Assembly (NCBI GenBank): GCA_946480785.1
Contig: CAMLLD010000025.1
Location: forward strand, 1-64,000
Direction: 5' to 3'
Origin: an uncultured Blastocatellia bacterium
Lineage (GTDB): Bacteria; Acidobacteriota; Blastocatellia; Pyrinomonadales; Pyrinomonadaceae
Length of the DNA: 64,000 nt
Positions 51,006 to 60,500 of the stretch are shown here, in pieces (within the stretch, counting starts at the first letter, position 1; every line of letters begins with the position of its first letter). Below the pieces are notes generated by a model that saw nothing but the letters and a program-made list of their open reading frames with translations, ran no database searches and was not told the DNA's origin. The position numbers and the translations under genes were made by a program.

Positions 51006-51905
51006 ATGATTTTACGGTTTGCGATGCTGGCTGCTGTCGTTGCAGCGCTCGTGTTTACGCCCGTGGCGCGTCAGAAAGACGTTGAAGGGGCGTGGAATGT
51101 TGACGCAACAGTTGCGGTGCTTCCCGACACGCTCGCGAGCACGTCGAGCTTTTACAGCTTTCGGCGCGATCTGCGTAAGTGTGCGTCGCCGCGTTGCGGT
51201 GGTTACTTCGTGAAGCTCGTCAACGATACGCACACGCGTTGTGCCGACAATCGCTGGGGTTCCGAATGTTACGTCGCCAGCATTGATTGGAACGGCCAAG
51301 CCGAGCCGGAGAGCGATCACGCGCTGTTGCGCGGCACGATGCGTTTGCAAGGCAATCGAAACGGGCGCTTCGGTGTGTTACGCGTGACGGAGGTTTGGCA
51401 GGCTGCGAGTGCGACTGCGCCTTCGGGAACGTTCTTTCGCGTGCGCGATCGCGGCATTAAATGTATCGCCGCGCCGTGCCCGACGCATCACGAAGCGAAA
51501 CTCAATACAACGCAGAGTCGTGAGATTGCGGGAGTCGATCTGAGCGGCGCGGGTGCGCCGGAGAATTTGTTGAGTGAAGCAACGCAGGCGATGACTTCCA
51601 CGGATGGGATACTCGTCAGCGGCGATCTCGCGCCCGTACGTGGACCAGCGGGACGCTCCGTAACGTTGAAAGCGACGCAGTTTTATTTGCGCGCGGGCAA
51701 GGAGTCGGCGTCGTCGCTGAAGCCGTGCATGAAGACGGGCTGTTCGGGCCAGGTTTGTTCGGACCAGGAAGTGATGACGACGTGCGAGTACAAGACCGAA
51801 TATGAGTGCTACAAGAAGGCGACGTGCGAGCGGCAGGCGAATGGTGATTGCGGTTTCACACCGACGGCTGAGTTGAATGCGTGCTTGCGACGGAGCCGCC
51901 GATGA
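51006..51905 (+). CDS. Secreted DUF6748-like protein with eight-cysteine C-terminus, 299 aa
   Basis: CTGGAGGGCAG precedes the ATG; a signal peptide (FAMLAAVVAALVFTPVA) follows. The N-terminal domain has YSFRRDLRKCASPRCGGYFV, which I associate with DUF6748. The last 60 residues hold a Cys cluster: CMKTGC, GQVCSD, TTCEYKTEYECYKKATCERQ, DCGF and a final Cys near ACL. This resembles the eight-cysteine-cluster tail of myxobacterial and acidobacterial secreted proteins and is probably disulfide-bonded. Stop and next start overlap (ATGA). Confidence 0.78.
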   Translation: MILRFAMLAAVVAALVFTPVARQKDVEGAWNVDATVAVLPDTLASTSSFYSFRRDLRKCASPRCGGYFVKLVNDTHTRCADNRWGSECYVASIDWNGQAEPESDHALLRGTMRLQGNRNGRFGVLRVTEVWQAASATAPSGTFFRVRDRGIKCIAAPCPTHHEAKLNTTQSREIAGVDLSGAGAPENLLSEATQAMTSTDGILVSGDLAPVRGPAGRSVTLKATQFYLRAGKESASSLKPCMKTGCSGQVCSDQEVMTTCEYKTEYECYKKATCERQANGDCGFTPTAELNACLRRSRR

Positions 51906-51924
51906 CACAGATGAAACACGGATT
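51902..51924. repeat. CACAGAT-type repeat forming the start of the propeller gene
   Basis: ATGACACAGATG AAACACGG ATTG covers the first eight codons. It shares ATGACACAGATGA with the start of the hydrolase at 48492 and ACACGGATT with the hairpin at 27576. Confidence 0.5.
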
Positions 51925-52921
51925 GATCTTACTGAGTATGGCGCTCGCTTTCGCACCGCACTGGACGTTGCAGACCAGCGGCGTGACTGCGCGTTTGCGT
52001 GGCGTTAGTGCGGTGAGTGAACGCGTCGCCTGGGCCAGCGGTTCGGGCGCCACCGTGTTGCGCACGACCGACGGTGGCGCGACGTGGAACAAGTTGAATG
52101 TCACGACTGAGACGCTCGACTTTCGCGACATCGACGCGATCGACGCGCAGACTGCGTACGTGCTCAGCATTGGCAACGGCGCGGCGTCACGCATCTACAA
52201 AACCACTGACGCCGGCGCGACCTGGACCATGCAGTTCAAGAACGAAGATCCGAAAGCGTTTCTCGATGCGATGTCGTTTTGGGACGCGAAGCATGGGATC
52301 GTCTTCGGAGATTCAGTTGACCTACAGTTCTATATCTTAATGACTGAGGATGGCGGCGCCACGTGGCGACGCGTGCCTCCCGCAAACCTGCCGCCCGCAC
52401 TCGGAAACGAAGGCGCGTTTGCGGCGAGCGGTACCAACATCGCCGTGTTTGGCAAAACGCACGCGTGGATCGGCACCGGCGCTGCGGCGAAGGCGCGCGT
52501 GTTGCGCACGTCTGACAGCGGACACACATGGCAAGTGGCCGACACGCCGCTTGCGGCTGGTCCTTCCACGGGAATCTTCTCGATTGCGTTTCGCGACGCG
52601 AAGCACGGCGTGATCGTCGGTGGCGATTATCAAAAGGAACGCGAGGCGGTCAACAATCTCGCGGTCACGAGCGATGGCGGCGCGACGTGGAGACTCGCGA
52701 AAGGTCTTTCGGGATTTCGTTCGGTTGTTGCGTACGTGCCCGGCGCGAAGACGCCGGCCCTCGTGGCGGTTGGACCATCAGGCGCGGACTATTCGCTCGA
52801 CGACGGACAAACGTGGTCACCCATCGAAGGCCGCGGCTTCGACACCTTCAGCTTCGTGCCGCATGCACAAATTGGCTGGGCCGCAGGCGCAAACGGTGGT
52901 TTGGCGAAACTCACGTTTTAA
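51902..52921 (+). CDS. YCF48-like beta-propeller protein, exported, 339 aa
   Basis: Six to seven Asp-box blades: LRTTDGGATWNKLN, YKTTDAGATWTMQF, MTEDGGATWRRVP, LRTSDSGHTWQVAD, VTSDGGATWRLAK and YSLDDGQTWSPIE. The leader MTQMKHGLILLSMALAFAP is a signal peptide. This is the YCF48/Hcf136 fold, widely used as a binding scaffold; there is no photosystem here. Start codon and first codons lie in a CACAGAT-type repeat (51902-51924). Confidence 0.87.
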   Translation: MTQMKHGLILLSMALAFAPHWTLQTSGVTARLRGVSAVSERVAWASGSGATVLRTTDGGATWNKLNVTTETLDFRDIDAIDAQTAYVLSIGNGAASRIYKTTDAGATWTMQFKNEDPKAFLDAMSFWDAKHGIVFGDSVDLQFYILMTEDGGATWRRVPPANLPPALGNEGAFAASGTNIAVFGKTHAWIGTGAAAKARVLRTSDSGHTWQVADTPLAAGPSTGIFSIAFRDAKHGVIVGGDYQKEREAVNNLAVTSDGGATWRLAKGLSGFRSVVAYVPGAKTPALVAVGPSGADYSLDDGQTWSPIEGRGFDTFSFVPHAQIGWAAGANGGLAKLTF

Positions 52922-52933
52922 TTGAACTTTGAA

Positions 52934-53998
52934 CTAACGCGTCGCTGTGCTCTTTGCGGCGAGCGAGAGGTATTTGCGAATCGCGTCCTCGAGGCCGATC
53001 GCGCTGCGGTAACCGGCGCCGATGCTCTGGTAGCGCCAGATGCCTTCGTGATCGATCACGATGTAAGTCGGATACGCGTGGATCCCAAACGCGCGCTGAA
53101 TCTTTCGATCCTGATCGCGATAGTGCGTCCACAGCATATTGTTCTGCGAGGTAAAAGTTCGCCACGCCTGATCGTCGAAGTCGGCGCTGATCCCGATCAT
53201 CACGAACGACTGGTTCCCCACGTATTTCTTATGCAGGTTTTTCAGATCGGGCACTGAGGCGGTACACGGTCCACACCACGTCGCCCAGAAGTCGAGCACG
53301 ATCACTTTTCCGCGCAAGTCGTCGAGCGACACGTAGTCGCCGTCCAACGAAGTAAAAGCAAAGTCCGGCGCGAAATTCTCTCGCGCACGACGCGGGTTAT
53401 CGATCATCTTCTTCGCGAGGGCGACGTAAGAACCTTTCGGGTCCGACTGCACATACTGCTTCAACTCCGTCAAGCCTTCCGGATCGCGATTCTCCTGCAA
53501 CAGCGTGACGCCGAGGTTGTAACGAAGAATCGCGGGCGCGCTCGGCTGCGCGAGTCCTAAACGAAACGTCGCTTCGGCGGCAAACAGTTTTTCCTGGTCC
53601 TTCTTGTCAGCCAGCGCTTGCAGCGCGAGACCTTTGTTGTTGTAGGCCTTGATGAGCAGTTGCGTGTCGGTGGGCGCGAGCGTCACCGCTCTGTCCGCGG
53701 AGGCGATGACGTTTTTGTAAGCCTCGAGCGACAGGTAAGTCTCCGCGAGCCAGCCATAACAGACGGCGCATTTCTTGTCGCGCAGATCGTTGGCGCGCCG
53801 GAAGCTCTTGAGCGCGTCGTCGTATTTATGCTGGCGAAACAGCTCTTTTCCGTTGTTCAACTCCTGCTGAAACGCCACGTCGTCTGTTTGCTGTGCGGGC
53901 GGCGACGGCGCTTGTTGGGCCTGCGGCCGTACGGCGAGACCGGGAAAAGTAAACGCGATCAGGAGCAACAATGTGGGCCATGCAAGGGTTCTGATCAT
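52934..53998 (-). CDS. TPR-thioredoxin (TlpA-like) fusion, exported, 354 aa
   Basis: The ATG at 53998 follows GGAGG; the product opens with a signal peptide (PTLLLLIAFTFPGLAV). TPR-type helices occupy about 45-190 (KELFRQHKYDDALKSFRRAN). The thioredoxin domain (about 215-345) has LDFWATWCGPCTASVPDLKN and a cis-Pro AYPTYIVID. It probably reduces or isomerises disulfides on exported partners held by the TPRs. Two CxxC-like pairs (KKCAVC in the TPR and WCGPC) are present. Confidence 0.9.
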   Translation of the reverse strand: MIRTLAWPTLLLLIAFTFPGLAVRPQAQQAPSPPAQQTDDVAFQQELNNGKELFRQHKYDDALKSFRRANDLRDKKCAVCYGWLAETYLSLEAYKNVIASADRAVTLAPTDTQLLIKAYNNKGLALQALADKKDQEKLFAAEATFRLGLAQPSAPAILRYNLGVTLLQENRDPEGLTELKQYVQSDPKGSYVALAKKMIDNPRRARENFAPDFAFTSLDGDYVSLDDLRGKVIVLDFWATWCGPCTASVPDLKNLHKKYVGNQSFVMIGISADFDDQAWRTFTSQNNMLWTHYRDQDRKIQRAFGIHAYPTYIVIDHEGIWRYQSIGAGYRSAIGLEDAIRKYLSLAAKSTATR

Positions 53999-54086
53999 TG
54001 TCGGGCCTCCGTGAGAAGCGCATAATAGCACCGCTTTTCAACCCGTGTAAGCGCGAACCTGAAACTCACTCAAAGGAGACCTTACG

Positions 54087-54596
54087 ATGCAAAGTAAACC
54101 TCAGTCGTTTACCGTCTACGTCATTGTCGCGGCACTCGTGTTTTCGACGCTGACCACCGTCGCCCGCGGCCAAACAAACGAGCAAACGAATAACTGGTCC
54201 AGAGTTACGGCGCTCGCGGGCGGCGCCAAAGTCGCCGTCAAACTCAAAAACGGAAAGAGCGTTGATGGAACCGTGAACAGTGTTTCTGACAGTGCGCTGT
54301 CGCTAAACGTGAAGAACTCGAGCCGGGAAATCAAACGTGAAGAGGTCGCGACGGTTCACGAGGTCGTCAAGAAAGGTTCGGCAACCAAGGCGACGCTGAT
54401 CGGTACGGGGATCGGCGCAGGCGTGGGAGCCGCAGCCGGCGGGATTGCCAGTTCAAACGATGATAATGGCTTCGATAAGATCGACCACGTCGCGACGGCG
54501 GCGCTGGCGATCGTGGGCGCGGGATCGGGAGCACTCGTCGGTTACCTCGTGGGTAGAGGCGGAAACAAACGAGTGCTCCTTTATCAAAGTAAATAA
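54087..54596 (+). CDS. Secreted Sm-like plus glycine-zipper protein, 169 aa
   Basis: AAAGGAGACC precedes the ATG. Signal peptide (YVIVAALVFSTLTTVARG), then a small barrel-like segment KVAVKLKNGKSVDGTVNSVS whose shape recalls Sm-like or DUF-type barrels, then a glycine zipper (GTGIGAGVGAAAGGIASS and IVGAGSGALVGYLVGRGG) able to insert in or pack against a membrane. No specific function is known to me. It converges on the S41 protease gene 9 nt away. Confidence 0.75.
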   Translation: MQSKPQSFTVYVIVAALVFSTLTTVARGQTNEQTNNWSRVTALAGGAKVAVKLKNGKSVDGTVNSVSDSALSLNVKNSSREIKREEVATVHEVVKKGSATKATLIGTGIGAGVGAAAGGIASSNDDNGFDKIDHVATAALAIVGAGSGALVGYLVGRGGNKRVLLYQSK

Positions 54597-54605
54597 AGGT
54601 CGGGG

Positions 54606-55718
54606 TTAGCTCTTCGACTTCAGCGCAGCGAGTTCTTTCTCGACTTTCTGAATCTCGTCCTGCACGTCGGCTTTGAAGCCGGGATTCTGCAAAGTCGTCA
54701 GCGACTTCTTCAGCGCCATCAATCGCGCCACGAGCAGCGCCTGATCTGCGGGAACGTCGACGTCCGGCGTGACGCCCGTTCCTTCCCAATTCGTCTTCGT
54801 GATCGGACTGATCGCGCGGCCGGTCGGCACAAACATGCCGAAGTGTTCGGTGATGCGGAAGCCGCCGCCCGGATGCGCGCCGCCGCCTGTGGTCTCGCCG
54901 ACGATCGTCGCGCGCTTGAGGTTCTTCAGGTTGTAAGTAAATTCCTCCGCGCCGGAGAAGGTGCGCTTGCTCGTCAACACGTAGACGTCTTTGTTGAGAT
55001 AACGTTTGCCCGGAACTTCCTTCCTCGTCCAAAACTCCTGCGTCCGGTCTCCTTCACGCCAGTAAAGATCGTTGAGATGGACGGGCTCGGGACCAAACAG
55101 GTAAGAACAAACAAACGCTACCATCGCCGGGTTGCCGCCACCGTTGTAACGCATGTCGATGATCAGCGCGTCCGTGCCGTTCACGAAGTTCATCGCGGCG
55201 GCGACCGTATCGGCCGCGAGATCGGGATCGAGAAAGCCGCGGAAGTCGATGTAGCCGATGTTGCCTTCGAGTCGTTCGACTTTGGTGAAGGCGTGATTCA
55301 TCCACGTTAGCTCGCGCTTCTCCTGTTCGCGTTCTTCGGCGGTGGGTTCGCGGCGTGGTCCACGTTCGGGCAGCGGGTTGTAGGAGTAGCGCACGCGCAG
55401 GTGCTTGTCGTGACTCACGTCTTGTAGATCTGCGGTGAGTTTTGTGGCGAACTCTTTCGAGCTCGTGATCTGATCGTACTCTTTCTTACTCACTCGCTCG
55501 CGAATGGCCTGCTCCATCTTCTTCGCGGTTTCGGGAAACACATATGAGTCGTTCAGCCGCTTCAGGATGCCATCGATCACCTGTGTGCGCGTGGCGGCGT
55601 CGAGGGTCAGATCCTGTTGCTCCGGCTGCTGGGCGACGGCGACGGTGTTCAGTTGCAGGGCGGCAACGACGAGAGCGCATACAGTGATCGCGACTCTCAC
55701 GATAGTTGACTTGGGCAT
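54606..55718 (-). CDS. S41-family (C-terminal processing/IRBP-like) peptidase, 370 aa
   Basis: Signal peptide (VRVAITVCALVVAALQLNTV). The catalytic region is VLTSKRTFSGAEEFTYNL with the Ser in TFSGAEE, preceded by IDMRYNGGGNPAMVA. There is no PDZ domain, and the length fits the IRBP/tricorn-core-like subgroup rather than Prc. GGAGAG lies before the ATG. The role may be peptide clearance in the periplasm or outside the cell. Confidence 0.9.
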   Translation of the reverse strand: MPKSTIVRVAITVCALVVAALQLNTVAVAQQPEQQDLTLDAATRTQVIDGILKRLNDSYVFPETAKKMEQAIRERVSKKEYDQITSSKEFATKLTADLQDVSHDKHLRVRYSYNPLPERGPRREPTAEEREQEKRELTWMNHAFTKVERLEGNIGYIDFRGFLDPDLAADTVAAAMNFVNGTDALIIDMRYNGGGNPAMVAFVCSYLFGPEPVHLNDLYWREGDRTQEFWTRKEVPGKRYLNKDVYVLTSKRTFSGAEEFTYNLKNLKRATIVGETTGGGAHPGGGFRITEHFGMFVPTGRAISPITKTNWEGTGVTPDVDVPADQALLVARLMALKKSLTTLQNPGFKADVQDEIQKVEKELAALKSKS

Positions 55719-55846
55719 CGGTAACTCTCCTTCGTTGTTTAGTTCGGACGTTCGGCGCGAAAAGTTCCATTAGTTTTGAGCTTCGTATTACACAACTCAC
55801 CCACCAGTAAAAGCGGAGTGCCCAAAGGCGCGACACGTAGCCCGGG

Positions 55847-55938
55847 CGAGCGAAGCGCCGAAGGCGCCATTCGATCCAGAGACGAGCGAAGCGCCGAAGG
55901 CGTCATTCGATCCAGAGACGAGCGAAGCGCCGAAGGCG
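55847..55938. repeat. 36-bp tandem repeat, about 2.6 copies
   Basis: Copies start at 55847, 55883 and 55919 (the third partial). Each has the core GCGAAGCGCCGAAGGCG followed by CATTCGATCCAGAGA. The two full copies differ by very few bases. In one frame they encode a 12-residue repeat, but the frame looks accidental. Confidence 0.85.
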
Positions 55939-55943
55939 CGACG

Positions 55944-56135
55944 AGAAGGTAGCCAGGGGCGAGCGCGAAGCGCGCTGCCCCTGGATCACACACAACAAAC
56001 GTTGCAGGCCCGGAGGGCCTATAGACACGGAGCGCGCCACGTGTCTATCGCCCGTTCCGGGCTGGTCGCCCTAATCTAAAGGATCCAGGGGCGGCGTGCG
56101 TCGCTACGCTCCGCACTTGCCCCTGGCTACCTTCT
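55944..56135. repeat. Nested palindrome with concentric arms
   Basis: Outermost perfect 17-bp arms are 55944-55960 (AGAAGGTAGCCAGGGGC) and 56119-56135; similarity continues outward through CGCCGAAGGCG on the left and its complement on the right. Next arms are 55977-55987/56082-56092 (11 bp), then 56008-56014/56056-56062 (GCCCGGA) and 56021-56029/56040-56048 (ATAGACACG). Local hairpins 55953-55984 and 56085-56126 compete with the long-range pairing, so cruciform or four-way structures are possible in DNA or RNA. Confidence 0.8.
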
Positions 56136-56146
56136 GCCGCGCCTTC

Positions 56147-56307
56147 GGCGCTCGGCCCCACTTTTGCCACTTCGGCGCACGGTCTAGTTCTGCGGCTTCT
56201 GCGCTCGGCCTAGTTCTCGTACGCTTCGGCGCTCGGCCCACTTTTGCGGCTCGGCGCACGGTCTAGTTCTGCGGCTTCTGCGCTCGGCCCAGTTCTCTTA
56301 CGCCTTC
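56147..56307. repeat. 80-bp tandem duplication, two copies
   Basis: Copies 56147-56227 and 56228-56307 share a long identical core (GGTCTAGTTCTGCGGCTTCT and beyond) with a few substitutions and 1-bp indels. Each copy is built of shorter CGGCGC-TCGGCC units. The CGGCG start recurs at 56308, showing the boundary. Confidence 0.8.
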
Positions 56308-56349
56308 GGCGCACAACCTTTGATTTCTCCCGGCGGGAAAAGTTCCCCC

Positions 56350-57315
56350 TTAGTTTCTAAACTCCTGGCTGATCATGAGGCCGCGGAGGCCGCCGTCCAT
56401 GATGCCGATGCCGACACGGCCGAACTGCGGACGCAGGATGTTTTCGCGGTGGCCGGGCGAGTTCATCAGGCCCGTGTGCGCGACTGAGAGTGTCGGCGCG
56501 AGCGCGAGGTTTTCGCCCGCGGTGAGGAAACGAACGTTCGCGGCGCGCATGCGATCGAAAGGCGAGAGTCCTTCGGGCGTGTCGTGCGCGAAGTAGCCGC
56601 GCGCAAACATGTCGGTCGAATGCTGGCGCGCGACTTCCGTCAACTCCGGATCTGCCGCCAGTGGACGCAAACCCGCCGCAGTGCGTTCCTGATTCACGAG
56701 CACGAGCATCCGCTCCTCCAGATCCGGACGCGGCCGCACGTTCGTCACCTTGAACGGCAACGTCACGCGCTCATTGGAATCCGGTTTGATCGTGAGCAGG
56801 TTGAACGTGCGGCTGATCGCTTCACCAAACACCGGCCGCAACGCGCCCTCGAGTCGCTCAGCGTAAACCGCCAAACGATTCGCGAGCGCACTGTCGCGCG
56901 TCCGTTCGCTCAAGCCTTCGCTCAACGGCAACGCCATCAATAGCGCCGCCAGAATCGCCGCGAGGATCAGACCGTTAATAAACCCCGGCAACAGACCGAG
57001 TACCTGGTTGACGCGGCGCTCCTGAATGTCTTTCGGCAGTCGCGTGAGTAACGCGTGGCCGACGAGATGAACCGCGATCGAAACCAGCACGCCGATCAGT
57101 ACGAACGCGATCGGCTGGTCCCAAACTTCGGACCAAAGATGGACGTTCGCCCCAAGCCAGCGCGCCAGCGGCTGGTAATAACGCAGCCCCGCGATCAAGC
57201 TCAACACCCAACCGGCAAGGTCCAGCACGCCGTGCACAAATCCACGACGATACCCGTTCAGCAAACTCAAAATGATCGCTGCTACGAGCAGCAGATCGAT
57301 CGCGTTAATAGTCAC
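56350..57315 (-). CDS. CvpA-like membrane domain fused to a CAP (SCP/YkwD) domain, 321 aa
   Basis: Start is GTG at 57315. Four membrane helices (about 1-125, AIDLLLVAAIILSLLNGYRRG and PGFINGLILAAILAALLMAL) match the CvpA family. After a linker comes a CAP domain (about 200-321) with LVNQERTAAGLRPLAADPEL, FAHDTPEGLSPFDRM, GENLA and NSPGHRENILRPQFGRVGIG. CvpA is a poorly understood inner-membrane protein and CAP domains bind lipids, peptidoglycan or ions; the fused pair exposes CAP outside the cytoplasm. Confidence 0.9.
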   Translation of the reverse strand: MTINAIDLLLVAAIILSLLNGYRRGFVHGVLDLAGWVLSLIAGLRYYQPLARWLGANVHLWSEVWDQPIAFVLIGVLVSIAVHLVGHALLTRLPKDIQERRVNQVLGLLPGFINGLILAAILAALLMALPLSEGLSERTRDSALANRLAVYAERLEGALRPVFGEAISRTFNLLTIKPDSNERVTLPFKVTNVRPRPDLEERMLVLVNQERTAAGLRPLAADPELTEVARQHSTDMFARGYFAHDTPEGLSPFDRMRAANVRFLTAGENLALAPTLSVAHTGLMNSPGHRENILRPQFGRVGIGIMDGGLRGLMISQEFRN

Positions 57316-57552
57316 GGTTAAAGCTTACCATCCACAGCACCGAACCACGCGTACGAACTTTCGCAGTTCAAAATCGGCAATGTTACTGAGTTTTTGGACT
57401 CATTACTTGGATCACTACGCGCGCTCAACGATCGCCGTTCGCAACTTTCTTCCGAATACCGCGCTTATTCAAATTGGAACACTTTCTGCATCGGCGACTC
57501 AACACATCTCGTCTCCCCAATCGTGATTGTGAACAGAACCAGGGAGTTTGCT

Positions 57553-60500
57553 ATGAGAATTAAAAACAGTATTCGTCTGTCTTCTCTAGCTGCGTTGCTT
57601 GCTCTACTAATCCTCTCGATCACCGGCTATGCACAATCCGGCGGCACTACAATTCGCGGCACGGTGACAGATCCTGACGGTCACGTTGTTGCCGGCGCGA
57701 ACGTCACCATCACCGACCCCGCGCGGAATTTCACACGCACTCAAACCACAAATCAGGATGGCGGCTACGTCTTCACGGCAGTCCCTCCGGGCACTTACAA
57801 ACTCGACGTTGCCGCCCCTGGTTTCAAAACTGCTTCAGCCTCAGGTCTCGTGGCACTCGTCGATACGCCGACAGTCAAAGACGTGCAACTCACCATCGGG
57901 CAGGTCTCGGAAACAGTTGACGTAACCGCCGCAGCCGAGACAGCCATCAACACCAGCGATGCCACCATCGGCAATTCATTCGAGCGCAAACGCATCGTTG
58001 AGCTGCCGCTGAATGCGAACAACGTCGTCGGCTTGCTGTCATTACAACCCGGCGTCACGCGCAGTGGTTTCGTCAACGGCGGCCGCGCCGACCAGTCGAA
58101 CATCACGCTTGACGGCGTCGACGTAAACGAGCAGCAGGACGGTCTCGACGTGATCACTGACGAAGCGTTTGCGAGCGTACTGCGCGTCACACGCGATTCG
58201 TTGCAGGAGTTCCGGGTCACTACAACAAACCCGAACGCCGAACAGGGTCGCTCGTCAGGCGCGCAGGTGTCACTCGTCACGCGCTCGGGCTCGAACCAGT
58301 GGCACGGCTCGCTGTTCGAGATTCATCGCAACACCGTCACCACCGCCAACGATTTCTTCAACAATGCCGCGGGCGTCGAACGGCCGCAGTTATTGAGAAA
58401 CATCTTCGGCGGTTCGCTTGGTGGCCCAATCAAGAAGGACCGCGCGTTCTTCTTCTTCACGTATGAAGGTTTTCGTGAGGCGACGGCAACGTCGGTGGTG
58501 CGTGAAGTACCACTGCCGACGTTGGGCCAGGGCATCGTTCGTTATCGCACCGAAAGCGGCGCGAGCGATCCCGGCTGTCCGGCGGGAACACCTGCCGGCG
58601 TGAACTGTCTCACGCCCGCGGAAATCAACGCCGCTTACACCGCGGCTAACGGCTCGAGCCCCGGCATTAACCCGCAGGCGCTCGCAGTGCTCGCGGCTGC
58701 GGCGCAGCGCTATCCCGCGAACGACACGACAGTCGGCGACGGCTTGAACACGAGCGGTTTTCGTTTCAATGCGCGCACGCCGACGAAGTTGAATACTTAC
58801 ATCGCCCGCTTCGACTTCAACCTGACTGACCGGCAGACACTATTCGTGCGCGGCAATTATCAGAACGACCTCGTCACGCGCGCGGTCTATTTCAGCTCTG
58901 ATTGCAGCACCGCCGGCGACAACATCCAGTGTTTCCCGGACACGCCGCCGCTCACCACGTGGAACCATCCGAAAGGTATTGCGATCGGTCACGTGTGGAC
59001 CATCTCGCCGACGCTCGTCAATCGCTTGAACTACGGCCTGACGCGCGCGGCGTTCACCCAAAACGGTGACTCGAATGAGAACCGCGTGAACTTCCGGTTC
59101 ATCTTCTCGCCGCAGTCTTACGCGCGTACGTTGAACCGCACGACGCCCGTGCACAACTTCGTAGACGACGTTTCGTGGGTCCACGACACGCACACGTTCG
59201 GCTTCGGCGGCAACGTTCGCCTGATCACAAACAACCGCGTCTCGTTTGGACCATCCTTCGATCAAGCGGTCATCAATCCCTCGTTCTACGCCGCGTCGGG
59301 CGCCGTGTTAATCGATCCCTTCAGCGATTTCGAGAGCGGCAACGACCTGCGTGACGCGCTCGCTTCGGTGATCGGCCGGTATTCGCAATACAACGCGAAC
59401 CTCGTCTACGACGCGAACGGTCAACTGCAACCCGTCGGCACTCCCAGCAACCGTTCCTTCGCTACGCAGGAGTACGAAGGCTACTTCCAGGACTCGTGGC
59501 GTATGCGGCCCAACTTCACCTTGAATTACGGCGTGCGCTGGTCCACCTCGACTCCGGTGTACGAACGGAACGGTTTGCAGGTAGTGCCGAACGTAAATCT
59601 GTCTGACTATTTCAATCAACGCGTGGCCAGCGCCGACGCGGGCGTTCCCTTCACCGATCCGATCACGTTTAATCTCGGCGGCAAAGCGAACAACGGGCCG
59701 GGTTATTACAAACAGGATTGGAACAACTGGGCGCCTTCGGTCTCGTTTGCCTGGTCGCCCGACTTTGGCGAAAACATGTTCGGCAAAGTCTTCGGACGCA
59801 ACGGCAAGAGCGTGCTGCGTGGCGGTTTCCGCATGACTTACGATCGCATCGGCAGCGCTCTCGCTGTCAATTTCGATCTCAACAGTCTCGCGGGTTTCAC
59901 TGCCGCTCAGAACATCAACGCCAACACGTTTGACGTGATCCCGGGCGAGCTCGGCCCGCAGTTCACCGGCTTTAATCCCGATGTTCGTGGGTTGCCGTTC
60001 CCCGGAGCTGGACCAATCCCGACCAGCCTGCAGTTTCCGCTGACGGTGCCGTCGGATGAAGATCAGCGCATTGAAACGTCTTTGGACCAGGGCATCACGA
60101 CGCCATACAACTACAGTTTCAACTTCTCGTATGGCCGTGAGCTCGGCAAGGGCTTGTCGTTCGAAGCGAGTTACGTCGGGCGCTTTGCGCGCAAGATACT
60201 CGCAGCGCGCGACATCATGCAGTTGAACAACATTCGCGATCCGCAGTCGGGCTGGACTTACTACCAGGCGATTAACAAGCTCCTCGACGCGCGCTACGCA
60301 AACACGCCGATCAACCAGGTGGGAGAGATCGCGTTCTTCAACAACCTCTTCCCGTTCATGCCCGAATGGTGGGGCGACACTTCGCTGACGCCGACGCAAG
60401 CGGCTTACGCGTTTGTCGCGCCGGCAGCACTTGGCGGCGAAGAGATTTCCGATTACACCACGTTGCAACTGCTCTGGGACGACAGTCCGAACTGCACCAC

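Larger units (their letters stand above)
55719..56349. other. Gene-free 631-bp interval made of repeats
   Basis: Contains no convincing gene. Frames that are open here (for example 55739-55993 on the minus strand) are translated repeats. The interval holds 36-bp tandem repeats, a nested palindrome and an 80-bp tandem duplication, listed separately. The right edge (56308-56349) ends in a CGGCGGGAAAAG-like stretch before the CvpA-CAP gene. Confidence 0.75.

Noticed and set aside
55739..55993. 84-aa frame containing a 12-residue repeated peptide
   Set aside because: It only translates the 36-bp tandem repeats and continues into the palindrome; no ribosome-binding site or homology is evident.
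59308..60468. 386-aa open frame opposite the second TonB-dependent receptor
   Set aside because: Antisense shadow; composition typical of reading the complementary strand.
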